From assembly GCA_019155185.1 (NCBI GenBank), contig CM032798.1, forward strand, positions 5,407,501 to 5,471,500: 64,000 bases of DNA. The letters run 5' to 3'. Below are positions 49,546-63,300 of the stretch, piece after piece (the first letter of the stretch is position 1; each line of letters starts with the position of its first letter). A program made the translations under genes and the position numbers. The DNA is from Beaufortia kweichowensis (lineage: Eukaryota > Chordata > Actinopteri > Cypriniformes > Gastromyzontidae). The notes beneath the pieces are model-generated. The model saw only the letters and a program-made list of their open reading frames with translations, had not been told where the DNA came from and made no database searches.

Positions 49546-49685
49546 GAGAGAATATTTCAGACATTCAGTTTACTTTCCTGACTCAGAAACCTTTATTTAT
49601 GGTGTCAAGTCAACCACAGCAGTGAATTTCATGTTTTACAGTTCAAACGAAATATAATTTTGGTCTGTGTCTAGGCTGCTTGCAA

Positions 49686-49691
49686 AATAAA
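49686..49691 (+). terminator. poly(A) signal of sirt4
   Basis: AATAAA 141 bases after the sirt4 stop codon. Confidence 0.6.
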
Positions 49692-50121
49692 ATTAAGCTC
49701 TACCTCAATATGCAAAGGAACTGCAGAAGTACTTTAATATATATTTTATTAACATTTTAGGTTTTGTGAAAAAGTACTGTATTAACATTATATGGATTAC
49801 GAGACGACTACAATAGATGTTGTAGCCCTGCAGCTTTAAAAATGTACTGTTTAAATCATGACTCACTGAAAACCTTGTATATGTTACTAAACCCTTTCAA
49901 AAAAATTTTTTTGGGAAAAGAAATCCATGAAATATCTTATTCTTATTTGAATCATGAATGGTGGGGTTATTTTAATATTAGTGTGCATATTAGCACCAAA
50001 TGAACCAGGACTTGATCTTTATCTGTAATTACTACATATAAATTAAATGAAATAATTGACAGTTGTTTTTAAATAATACTTTGTCCTGTATTTTACTCAA
50101 GTGTGTTTTTTAAGAATAGAT

Positions 50122-50127
50122 TTTATT
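50122..50127 (-). terminator. poly(A) signal of the C1orf74-like gene
   Basis: TTTATT on plus (AATAAA on minus), 121 bases past the stop codon. Confidence 0.5.
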
Positions 50128-50247
50128 GTACCTGTAAATAATTGATGAGAGACCATCTGTTTGCATTCTTTTTACAAACAAGCAATTGTGACAATTTAGC
50201 AAAAATCTTTATATGCATTTTTAATATGAAAGAAAATAATGATTTGG

Positions 50248-51037
50248 TCAAAGAGTCACAGCAGGTAAAGTGACAGTGTCCTTAGAAAAGCAGAGGTCAG
50301 TCAGAAGTGTTTGTTTTTGAAATCTCTCTCTCAAACACTCCATCCACTGTTTCACATGACTTTGTAATTCCACCCAAAGGTCCTCAGGAACACTGAATGA
50401 GTACAAACAACAGCAACGATCGATGTCATTTATCTGCCACTTGACTCGAACTGTACATACTGCCAGTGGTGTCATAGACAAACAATTTCCAAATCCCTTG
50501 GTTTGGTCAAACCAGTAAGTTGCTGGATAACCTAACAGGATCCCAAAAAGAGTACACAAGTTCCATTTACTATACATCTCCTCTTCCACCACAATGACTG
50601 AAGAGCTTTGGTTCACCCCATTCATGAATATTACTAAAAGAGATCTGACCATATCCTCAATTCTTTTATGAAATCCAATCAAGACGGGTTGTTTTCTAGA
50701 GGGACATACGTTCGATATGAAAGAGACTTTTGTCTTCTAGCAGTTCATTCAAGTAGGACTCGATGGTGGTGGAGTTAACAATGATGATGTTGTCATCTAT
50801 GGAGAGTATCTGAAGTGCATTGGTTATTATTACAAGCTCTTGCAGTTTGTTGAGGAAAAGCCGGACTTGTTCTGGTGATGCTGCATTACAGTCGTACAGC
50901 AGAGCATGTTTGACGCCCAGATCCACAGCCATTATTTGAACAGTCAAATCAAGACATGCCGACGAAGATAAACGTTTCTTACCAACACTCAAGAACTTCT
51001 GTGCAGCAGCAATGAGACTTCGAGACAAAGCGACCAT
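50248..51037 (-). CDS. C1orf74-like (UPF0739/DUF4504) protein, single exon, frameshifted
   Basis: An uncharacterised vertebrate protein family; no biochemical role is known to me. On the minus strand a frame opens with ATG at 51037 (MVALSRSLIAAAQKFL) and reads through DLTVQIMAVDLGVKHALLYD and SIDDNIIIVNSTT to a premature TAG at 50698. A second frame, one base over, continues as PSRKQPVLIGFHKRIED, then GILLGYPATYWFDQ, CLSMTPLAVCTVRV and FSVPEDLW to TGA at 50248. Both halves lie in one uninterrupted exon of about 790 bases with no splice signals between, so one surplus base in the AAAA or TTT run between 50719 and 50731 accounts for the break. Repaired length is about 262 residues. The family call rests on remembered resemblance (LLYD, LLGYP, TPL, FSVPE, TLPAV end). 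The gene is head-to-head with rft1, 527 bases apart. Confidence 0.65.
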
Positions 51038-51564
51038 TTCCTATTAGACAACTGACTGACAACAAGACCTCATAATTATAAATAGATGTTAGTTGAACCC
51101 TTTACTAAATTAATGTAGGTTTTAAGCATGGGACCAGTGTTGCGCGAATGGGACTAGCTGTGAGAAACACTTCCAGTTTAAAAGTTAAAAGTGCAAAATA
51201 TGATAACAATTATAGAATAATAAAAGTTAACATTTACGAACACATTTTTGTATTATATGGAATTCAATGACTACTTAGGAATACTAATGCTATTGCTTTC
51301 CATCTCAGGAAGAAGCGGTGCAGATTAGAAACGTTTAGGAATAAAGTTGCGACTTTTATTTTGAAAACGTCTACAGCGAAGCGGAAGTATAGTCTGTCTG
51401 ACAAGTTGTACATTTGTGAAACCCAATAGGAGGGTTTTACTGTAAAATCTATGTGTAATGAAGCGAAGGTAGTGGTGCTTATTTTCACCCCCGGCTACTG
51501 TCGGTGACTTTTGGGATAGTGTATGTAACAACTAGTTAATTAAGTTAAAAAAGTAAGTTTTACC
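51038..51564. promoter_or_regulatory. shared divergent promoter region, C1orf74-like and rft1
   Basis: Only 527 bases separate the two start codons on opposite strands, so both promoters must lie here. The short reading frames in it are chance. No TATA box is obvious. Confidence 0.4.
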
Positions 51565-54500
51565 ATGGGCTCAGAGGATGTACTCAAGAGTGCTTCAACA
51601 CTGGCCTCTTATAATGTTCTGCTTCAGGTACTATTACTATTATTACTCATATACACGAGCACTAAACTCAGTTTTAGGCAACATCATAACTTTATTATTG
51701 TCTTTATATTGCAGGTGATGTTTCGGGTGTTGACGTTTCTCTTGAATGCATTTACTTTGCGCTATGTATCTAAGGAGCTGATAGGTGTAGTAAATGTCCG
51801 GTGAGTTTATAGTTAAACACCATAAAGACAAGTTGTGTGTTTTTAAATTGGACACTAACTTTATCATATGCTTTTGTTACAGGTTGATGCTGCTGTATTC
51901 TACATTAGTGTTTCTGTCTAGGGAGGCGTTTCGGAGGGCGTGTTTAAGTGAAGAGGGGGCGGGGCGTAACTGGAGACAGGTGATCAACCTGTTATGGCTG
52001 ACGTAAGCAGACATTCCTATATAGTATTGGTTAAATCAGTAGCATTTTTTGTTTGTTTGGCTAATTTTAATCAGTTAATTATGACTAGTAAAGTATAGAT
52101 AAGTTCAATATATTTAGCATGTTTATTATTAAAAATGTTCAAAATTACATTCAGAATTTTTGAATTAGGGAAAAAAATCAAATTAGAAATACAATCACTG
52201 AAATATGTTTTTTTGTAATTTGTACATAATATATGTTACATGAAGTTTAAATATTTGTAAAGTATAATCATTATGTGATAATATATCTCTATTTCTGTTT
52301 TTAAAATTTCAGATTTCCTCTGGGTTGTGTGTGGGGTGTGTTGTTGGTCTGTGTGTGGTGTTGGATGCTGCAGGCACCTGATCCAGAGTCCATCCCGCAT
52401 TATTTTCCAGCTGTTGGATTGTTCTGCCTCTCTGCACTTACAGAGCTCCTCGCTGAACCTCTCTGGGTTCTTGCACATGCACACATGTTTGTTCGATTAA
52501 AGGTGTCAAATTTGACTGTTTTACTTTATACACTTTAAAATTCATGTAGTTTCTATAAAACAGGAAGAGCTACTCAAATAATACTATAAATATTTTCATT
52601 TGACAGGTGATTGCAGAAAGCTTAGCCATGATTGCTAAATGTCTTATTACCGTAGTGATGGTGGTCTCAGCTCCACAGTGGGGGCTTTATATCTTCTCCG
52701 CAGCTCAGGTATGTACACCTGCATATTTACACATTGAACGTTTGCATCATCTGTAGTGACTTTCTATATGTAATCTTGGTGTGTGTGTGTTTTTGATTCG
52801 AAAGTGTGTGTATGCAGGCTTTTTGCTGCTTTGTTACACGCTATACTTTATCCATTTCCTCGGCTCGGAGGAAGCAGAGGGTAAATTGTTTCCTTTTCGT
52901 CGCATCACAGACCTGCTGCCATCAAGGGTGGATCATGGGGTAAGATTAGATTTATTTACAATGGTACACCACATTTTACTGTTGAAGCCTCCCTTAGACG
53001 TGATTGTTTCAGTTTAAGAACGAAGCTGTTTTTCTTTTTATAGCCACTGCTTAACTGGAAGTTGACAACACTAACCTGGAGCTTTTTCAAACAATCCTTC
53101 CTCAAACAAATACTTACAGAAGGCCAGTGTAACTCTTATTTATTCATAATTAGACATGCAGGCAGTATTTTTGATATGTGATTTATTTTGATTTTGTAGG
53201 CGAGCGCTATGTGATGACGTTTTTAAATGTGCTTAACTTTGGAGACCAGGGTGAGTTTGTACATTCAGGTACATACATTATACACAATACACAAACAGTG
53301 TAATATGTTCACACATTTTCTTTCTATTATTTTACAGGGGTTTATGATATAGTAAACAATCTTGGTTCAATGGTGGCACGATTTCTTTTTCTGCCTATCG
53401 AGGAGAGTTTCTATGTTTTCTTCGCTAAAGTCTTGGAGCGTGGTCGAGACGTCCGCTATCAAAAACAAGTTAGTGTCCATTTTCATGCCTATTTAAGTTA
53501 GTGCAGCTAGTCAGATATATGACTTGATGATTGTAAAATGCTGATTGGTCCACAGGAGGACGTTTCCATAGCAGCTGAGGTACTGGAGTGTCTTTTGAAG
53601 CTGGTGCTTTTGATTGGTCTGATCATCACAGTGTTTGGTTATGCATATTCCCATCTAGCGCTTGACATCTATGGTGGAGAGCTTCTTAGCAATGGAACAG
53701 GTACAACACAAATCGCCTACACTCAAAATATATACAAGTACCTATATATAGATGTATATGTTTAAAAACAATTACTTTTGCAGTTTCATGTGGTCCTACT
53801 AACTAAAACCTGAAATGATGCCATAAAATGATGTCTGCATTATTGTTTCCATATTTTGCAGGGCCAACTCTCTTACAGTGTTATAGCTGCTATGTTTTGC
53901 TGTTAGCCATTAATGGAGTAACAGAGTGTTTTGTTTTTGCTGCCATGAGTAAAGAAGAAGTTGACAGGTAAACACATTCAATTTTATTATATTGCATCTA
54001 ATTGTATCATAATTGTTTATAATTTTATTATAACTAATGTGTTATAATTGTATTGCAATGCGAAACATTGGATAAACATCTCTTTTTGTCCCTTTAGATA
54101 TAATCTAGTGATGCTGGGCCTGTCTGCCTCCTTCCTGCTGCTTTCTTATTGGCTAACCTGGATGTTGGGGAGTGTTGGCTTCATTTTGGCAAATTGCTGT
54201 AACATGGCATTACGAATCGCTCACAGTATTGTTTATATACATCGGTATTTCTTGCAAAGTGAATACACACCTCTCTGGGGGCTCCGCCCACATTCTGCTG
54301 TCATAATTGTACTTGGAATAAGTGGTGCCCTCACAGCCTTTTCAGAGGTATTGAAGCAATTACTTATTAATGTCTGAATGTAGTTTGTGTGATCAACATA
54401 TTTAATTTGTAACTTATTTGTCTTTTTAGAGGATGTTCTGCTGTGATGGTGGCTGGTTGCCAAGGCTGGTTCACATTACCGTTGGGGCAGTTTCGCTCCT

Positions 54501-54594
54501 GGGTGTGGTCTTCACAGTGTTTCTAACAGAAACGAGACTTGTGCTGTTTATCAGAACTCAATTATTACCTAAATACAGCAAGAAACGCACATGA
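51565..54594 (+). CDS. rft1: RFT1, ER membrane protein of N-glycan lipid-linked oligosaccharide assembly
   Basis: RFT1 is a polytopic ER protein needed for efficient use of Man5GlcNAc2-PP-dolichol in N-glycosylation; whether it is itself the flippase is disputed. Thirteen phase-matched exons: 51565-51627, 51715-51800, 51883-52002, 52313-52502, 52607-52708, 52805-52939, 53044-53122, 53200-53250, 53338-53468, 53556-53700, 53862-53967, 54098-54347 and 54430-54594; 540 residues (human 541). Diagnostic stretches: FRVLTFLLNAFTLRYVS, SREAFRRACL, ALTELLAEPLWVLA, RITDLLPS, GVYDIVNNLGS, PIEESFYVFFAKVLERG, AINGVTECFVFAAMSKEEVD and SVGFILANCCNMALRI. Exon 7 ends GAAG and is followed by GCCAGT, a GC donor; the nearby GT would break the frame into ERYVMTFLN. 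Exon 6 uses an acceptor at 52804 (TTCGAAAG) rather than the later GCAG, because only it keeps the frame into FLLLCYTLYF. Confidence 0.95.
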
Positions 54595-54961
54595 GCTGTA
54601 TGAATTGTGAAAACAGTAGTTAGGACAATGACACTAATATCTTTATGGGCCAAATATTGCCTTGTTAAACACAGGCAGATTTATTGAATATTGTGTAACA
54701 TATTTAAACAAACATGGTAGGTTTTTGTAATTTAGAGTCATTTAGGATGAAAGGAGATCCTTTCCTTATTTTATTTTTTGGGGATCTAATTTCACTAAGG
54801 TAATGGTGACAGTATAAAAGTTAAAAACAGCATTGCCTTCCATATTGTAGCAGGGAATGTATGTAATGTTTATATAAAAAAGAATTCAACGGTGCTGGTT
54901 ACCATTGTCTTTTAAAACTTTTGAGACAAGACCATAAAATGTTATCTAATAACGGGGTACA

Positions 54962-54967
54962 AATAAA
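54962..54967 (+). terminator. poly(A) signal of rft1
   Basis: AATAAA 368 bases after the rft1 stop, in AT-rich UTR. Confidence 0.5.
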
Positions 54968-55120
54968 ACAGTTTTTATCTAAATGTGCTTATTTTTGTAT
55001 TTCCTACAAAATTTAAACGTATTTTCCTGTACTTCCTTGTATTTTGTACTTTCCAACATACAAGCACATGCACAGACAATGTTTAGACACATACCATTCG
55101 CTGCTGTTAACATTTCCGTG

Positions 55121-55126
55121 CAGCTG
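55121..55126. promoter_or_regulatory. CAGCTG E-box upstream of mustn1
   Basis: A myogenic-type E-box 158 bases upstream of the TATA box of mustn1. Binding by myogenic bHLH factors is inferred from the muscle expression known for this gene. Confidence 0.3.
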
Positions 55127-55217
55127 GAACCAATTGTAATCAAGATGTCATCCTTAAATAATGGCTTCATATCCTTGCAAGAACAGTGTCTCGAATTAAA
55201 TGGGAGGAGTAACAGTA

Positions 55218-55225
55218 TGACTCAT
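55218..55225 (+). promoter_or_regulatory. consensus AP-1 site upstream of mustn1
   Basis: TGACTCAT, a perfect AP-1 element, lies 59 bases before the TATA box. AP-1 control of mammalian Mustn1 has been described, so this placement fits. Confidence 0.5.
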
Positions 55226-55283
55226 TCTCTGGCCAAAAGAATTGTGGCCCACTTGGGACAGGACTGCAAAGGAAGGGTGTGTG

Positions 55284-55290
55284 TATAAAT
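55284..55290 (+). promoter_or_regulatory. TATA box of mustn1
   Basis: TATAAAT, 75 bases upstream of the mustn1 ATG. This puts the transcription start near 55315 and leaves a short 5' UTR. Confidence 0.55.
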
Positions 55291-55358
55291 GCACAAGCGA
55301 CGAGTCTAAAACAGAGGACAAAACATCAGACTTTGGAACTTCACAGCTTGTTTGGACC

Positions 55359-56169
55359 ATGTCACAGGTAAGAGACAGAAGAAGGGCAGAGAAGCAAAGA
55401 GAACTTCTGTTTTGTTGATATCTCTGTATTTCTGTAAGCAGGGGGAGGGAGACGATGGGACGGTGAAGAGGCCTGAAGTGAACGCGGATGATCTGATTGG
55501 TGCAAAGGATAAACTTGCCTCTGGGATGGAGGTGAAGGGCAAGACCTTTGAAGTGATGCAGGAATGTGGTGAGTCAAACAGTTAATGTTAGCAAAAGAAA
55601 CTGCAGACATAAAAACAAAAGGTTAAATGATAAATCCTAGATTGTTTGTTTTTTCATTCAAGAAGATTCTGTATGTATATGTGTGTGCGGTTTTATGATG
55701 TTTCCACTCCATATATAGTAGAGAGTCAGAAAGCACAACACACACACGGTTTTACAATTTGTGGAGTTTTTGTCTCTCTGCTATTCAATCTGTATGTCAT
55801 GTATAACAAGTGTCCCATTTCCTAAAATGTTGTCAAATGTAAAATTATTTAGTTTACAGTCATGTCTCCTTGAATTTCTGAATGTGACTTATAATATTTG
55901 TCTTTCCTTTAAAGTTATAATTTTGGTGTTTATTCTATTCAAACATGTAAATTGTATGAAATGAATTAAATACAGAAAATACAAACACTTTGTAAAGATA
56001 CTCAAGCAATTTCTAAAGCTTCTTTTCTGTCTCATAAAGATGATGATTGTTCGATTTGTGTTTTTTGTGAATGTTTTCAGAACAAGCTGGAAAAGTCGCT
56101 CCATCAGTGTTCAGCAATGTTCGCTCTGGATCCGAGACGGCTTTTAACAAACCCTGCAAGAGAAAGTGA
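55359..56169 (+). CDS. mustn1: MUSTN1, musculoskeletal embryonic nuclear protein 1
   Basis: A small nuclear protein of muscle and skeletal progenitors, with no enzymatic domain. Three exons: 55359-55367 (only MSQ), 55442-55568 and 56081-56169 (stop TGA); 74 residues, close to the family length of about 80. The match to vertebrate Mustn1 runs over the whole protein: MSQ start, KRPEVNADDLIGAKDKL, VKGKTFEVMQECEQAGK, and APSVFSNVRSGSETAF, then a basic end KPCKRK that may serve nuclear import. The tiny first exon with only MSQ is also the layout in other vertebrates as far as I recall. A TATA box, AP-1 site and E-box lie upstream. The poly(A) signal appears to come from an inserted MITE at 56246. 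It follows rft1 on the same strand, as in the mammalian RFT1-MUSTN1 neighbourhood. Confidence 0.92.
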
Positions 56170-56245
56170 CCATATGACCTAACACTCGATTCTGTGTCAC
56201 TGTTTTTTACAGCTAAAATGATGTGATGTAACTGTGCACCTTTTT

Positions 56246-56465
56246 AAAGGAACACCCAAAAATAAAAATTCTGTTGTTTATTCACCCTTGAGAAATGTTT
56301 CAGTGGTTTTGTGTCCATACAATGAAAGTCAATTGGGCTAATGTTGTTTGTTGACCAACGTTCTTTAAAATATCTTCTTTTGTATTCTACAGAAGTAAGT
56401 AACTCATATAGGTTTGGAATGACGTGATGGGGAGTTAATTATGAAAGAATTTTAATTTTGGAGTG
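56246..56465 (+). mobile_element. MITE with terminal inverted repeats just after mustn1
   Basis: Left end AACACCCAAAAATAAAAATT and right end ATTTTAATTTTGGAGTG are inverted repeats of each other with a few mismatches. Inside are TTATTCACCCTTGAG, GAAAGTCAATTGGG and GTTTGGAATGACGTGATG, in the same order as the copy at 48051. This is a non-autonomous DNA-transposon structure with no coding capacity. Confidence 0.7.
56261..56266 (+). terminator. poly(A) signal of mustn1, inside a MITE
   Basis: AATAAA lies 92 bases after the mustn1 stop, within the left inverted repeat of the MITE. It is the first canonical hexamer downstream. Confidence 0.5.
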
Positions 56466-57019
56466 TATTATATATGTACTATGTGATTTATTATACATTT
56501 TTTGAACACTGTGCAGGAATTAATTTTCAAAAGCTTGCCTAAAGACCAACTATAGAATTTTTGTAATGTAAAGACTGATCATGAAGGTGCACTCAATTTT
56601 ATATTAAACATGTCTAGTACTTTTGTTAGAAGTTAATCGTATTTTTGAATAATTCATTTTGTGTGGCAGCAATGTGTAATCATAAAAAAACCATTCATAT
56701 TTATTTCAATACCATTTGTATTTCACATTGCTATCAAAAACATTCCTGTTCAAAACAAAGACATCAGACAGGACAATGGTGAAAAAAATATGGGAGATAA
56801 TAAAAATGAAGAATTCAGGTTGTTTATGAATATTATAAGTGGAGAGAATTTGTTAAAGAGTAGGTAGAACAATACAGTAGCTGCAATTTGCTCCTTGACC
56901 GACTCTGTGACTGTCATTCTGTTAAAACGTCCATGACAAAAGTGACCTAAAGACTTCACTAAAGCAAACAAACAAGAGGGCGTACAGATTAAGGAAGAGA
57001 GTAAGAGAGAGTGCTCCAG

Positions 57020-59631
<2,612 letters not shown>

Positions 59632-60361
59632 GTTTGTTTTAAGTTAATCAAACGCCTTCAAACGTGCATAAAACCCCTAAAGCCTATGTCGGGAAAAGAC
59701 CGTTGAAATCAAACACAAGAGACCCGCGTTTCCATGTGAGTTACCAAGGTAATTCGAGGAAGTACTGCCTCCGCAACGGTTTTTGGCCGTTCTTTGCAAT
59801 GATTGGTCAAAGCGCACAATCTCTGTTAAATCATTGGATAGTTCTGCTGTCTGTCTTTATTTTAAGACCACGCCCCATTTTGTTAATGTGTCTCTATATG
59901 AAATGATGTACTGCAACAAAGACAACAGATGTCGGTTCCGCAAGATTTACCCTGTATTTATTTTTAAGAAATAAATTGATAAATATATAACTTTTTGTGT
60001 TAAAATTCATAGATAAATATTTCGTTTTAGTTTAGTTATACTTTGGCTTATGAAAAATGTTAATTAAACTTCTGAGGCAAAACGGAACCCTTAAACTAAG
60101 TTGTTGTTACGTCAGGGTTTCGTTTGCATCACCACAGGAAGATCAGCTGTCAAATTTCTGCAAAGTTTGCAGCTTACAGTAAGAATAAAGATGTTTATCG
60201 CGTATTTTAAACCCTTCAATCAAAAATAGAGTAGATATTGATGAATTCCACACAACTTCGTTAACTGAAAGTTAAATATTGTGCTGTTAAGAGAGTGCTG
60301 CCGTCATTAGTTCAAAGTCTGCGCATTCTTTCTGTTACTCAACAGAAGTCGTGCTGTACTG
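59632..60361. promoter_or_regulatory. bidirectional promoter region, ruvbl1 and eefsec
   Basis: Only 730 bases separate the ruvbl1 and eefsec start codons on opposite strands. A GATTGG (inverted CCAAT, NF-Y type) at 59801-59806 faces ruvbl1. No TATA box is evident for either gene, as expected for housekeeping promoters. Confidence 0.45.
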
Positions 60362-63300
60362 ATGGCAGATCCCGGTAACAGCTCCAGTCTTCCCAAAACG
60401 CTTAACTTTAACGTCGGTGTCCTCGGCCATGTGGACAGCGGTAAAACGTCGCTTGCCCGGGCGCTGAGCAGCACCGCATCCACCGCAGCCTTCGACAAAA
60501 ACCCTCAGTCCAAAGAGCGAGGCATCACGCTGGATCTCGGGTTCAGTGCGTTTACCGTGCCTTTCCCCGAGCATCTGAGTAAAGCATGCGATGACCGAAA
60601 ATATGAGAGTCTTCAGTTTACACTTGTGGATTGTCCAGGTCATGCCTCCCTTATACGCACCATCATCGGGGGTGAGTGGGTGAATTACTTTAATTATATG
60701 GGGTCGAGGGTTACCAAACCTAAATCCACTGTGGCATTAAGAGGGCGATTTGTCATAAATCTACACTATACATCGTCTATAAATCTTATGTCGTTTTTTA
60801 TATTTAACAAGAATAGTCAAAATGGGATGTTAAAAAATTCAATACCAATTCAGCGGCCTATTGGACATTATTTTGCTGCTTTTATGGACATGATCATGGC
60901 ATTGGTGGATTTAACTGTTTTTGGGTATAAAACGGTGATATGCAAGGGATTTTGCGCAAGAAACCCCTCACATTTTACTGGTGTCTTTTAATCCATAATA
61001 TGACAATTACTAACCAACTAGTAGAAAAACGATCTGTCAGTACATTTCAGACTCTGTCCCGCAGTACCACTTATAGCCAAAAGGTGGAGTATGTGTTTCC
61101 CTAAACTTTGATAGTATTTTATGAATATGAATAATATTTATAATATGAAAATGTTTAGTATTTTATAATAGAATATTTAAAACGCAAAGGATGTAACATA
61201 ATAAAAAAGAAACTCAGATTAGGACTGTCAGTGTTTTTAATCTAATAATTGGTTTTAGCTCACAGCGCTACTTCAGAACAAGTCATGTATTTTATGCAAA
61301 CAAATAATGTGTCATTAATGATACAGGTATCATTAAATAAATAAACGATCTATTTGAAACTTCAAAGTGATTATGGGTACAGCACATGCCTTTGTACTAC
61401 TTTGCACTAAATAGTTGCAGCCCAAATGTCTTCTTGAATAGAGAATCTCATAGACATGATGTTGTTATCACAGAGATATGGAAAGATGAGAGAAACAGTG
61501 TCTTAAGGATTATATTAACCTGGTTAACAAAACCAACATAGAGACTAGAGATCTTTAATGAGAATGAAGGAGGGGAGACACATCTAATATAACATGTAGT
61601 ATAATTGCATTGATAGCAATTGTGTGTGTGTGTGTGTGTGTGCGCGTGCATATATGGCACACGTGGTTGATTAAGGCAGGAAGGGGGCAATTTTCGGTTC
61701 CAGTTTAACTTCCTCTCTCCCCCCCAAAGGGGATCTTTTAGGAAAGAATGAGTGCCAGAATAGGAGATGGGGAAAGCAGCAATAATGTATTATGTTATTT
61801 CTCTATTGATGTCTTTTAATGATTTGCTGTGATTTTCTTTCTTTGCTTGATTTTTTTCTCTGTGTGCTTGTTTTTAGGTGCTCAGATCATTGATCTAATG
61901 ATGCTGGTGGTTGACGTTGTCAAAGGTATGCAGACACAAACAGCAGAGTGTCTTCTAATAGGTCAGCTCACCTGCTCCCGCATGGTCGTCATCCTCAACA
62001 AAATAGACCTGTTGCCTAGTGACAAGAGACAGGGGGCAATTGACAAGATGACCAAGAGGATGCACAAAACTCTTGAGAACACTAGGTATGCACTATACTT
62101 TCATGCACAGTAATATTCTATAACACACTATAATATTCTAAACTTTCTACATTTTGCTGTGATTTCATTCTAAGGACATTTTTTAATCTTAAAAGCTACT
62201 TTTATTTTCTTGTTTGGTAGGTTTAAAGGTTGTCCTGTTATTGCTGTGGCAGCAAAACCTGGTGGTCCAGAGGCCCCAGATACAGAGGAAGCACAAGGAA
62301 TCACTGAACTTATAGAAGTGAGTAAATGGTTATGTTTTCTCTGACAGATTTGCACTGCGGCCCAAAAGTCTAGACAGATATAGATCTAAACAGAAAGTTA
62401 AGAGTTAAAATGTTACAATGAGGTTATAAGTTAAACATTTCATATTCTACTCTATTCATAGGTCTCTAATCATATGTAAGCAAATTTGTTACATGAATAA
62501 CCTTTGTACAAAAGGTCAAATTTCCTTATTTTCATTGGTGCACAAAAGCAAATCATGCTTTTCATTTTGCAATTCACCTTTTTGCTTATTGGTATGGTTA
62601 TAATAATATCATTTAGAAAGTAAATGTGTATTTAAAAAAAATGTTTTTTCCCTCTGCGTTTAGTTACTGAAGTCCCAGGCCTTTCTTCCTCAAAGAGATC
62701 CATCAGGTGCTCTTCTGATGGCAGTAGATCACTGCTTTTCCATCCGTGGCCAGGGAACCGTCATTACCGGCACCATCCTGCAAGGATCGCTCGGTGTCAA
62801 TGACACTGTGGAGATACCAGCTTTAAAAGTACATTGGCATACATCTAGACACAGTAAATACTTTTCATGTTAGAATTTGAGGTTAGAATTTAAATGATTT
62901 AATTTATTTTTGCAGGTAACTCGCAAAGTGAAATCTATCCAGATGTTCCGTAAACCAGTTACCAGCGCCATGCAAGGGGATCGGGTTGGTGTGTGTGTGA
63001 CGCAGTTTGACCCAAAGCTTTTAGAACGAGGTGTAGTATGCACACCAGATTCATTGCGAACTCTTTATGCTGCTGTTATATCCGTCCATAAGATTGAATA
63101 CTATCGCGGAGCGTTAAGCAGCCGTGCAAAGTTCCACATCACCGTCGGACATGAAACCGTCATGGCGCGAATTTCGTTCTTCAATCGTGTGCCGTCCGGA
63201 AATCAAAATGGAAACTGTAGCCCCACTTCTCAAGAGCAATGCTCTTTCTCTTTTGATTGGGAGTTTCACTACCTGGATGAGTATTTGACTTGTCAGGCAG

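Larger units (their letters stand above)
49546..50247. other. convergent 3' region between sirt4 and the C1orf74-like gene
   Basis: AT-rich, with the sirt4 AATAAA at 49686 on plus and a minus-strand AATAAA (TTTATT at 50122-50127) for the opposite gene. No gene is seen. Confidence 0.5.
54595..55358. other. rft1 3' UTR and mustn1 promoter
   Basis: The rft1 3' UTR ends near 54985. The rest holds the mustn1 promoter elements listed separately (E-box 55121, AP-1 55218, TATA 55284). Confidence 0.55.
56170..57019. other. convergent 3' region, mustn1 and ruvbl1
   Basis: Holds the mustn1 3' UTR with its MITE and, on the other strand, the ruvbl1 3' UTR ending probably at a minus AATAAA (TTTATT at 56700-56705). 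No further gene is seen. Confidence 0.5.

Noticed and set aside
52824..52939. Acceptor TATGCAG before GCTTTTTGC as the start of rft1 exon 6
   Set aside because: It puts the exon in the wrong frame. The upstream acceptor at 52804 keeps FLLLCYTLYF in frame.
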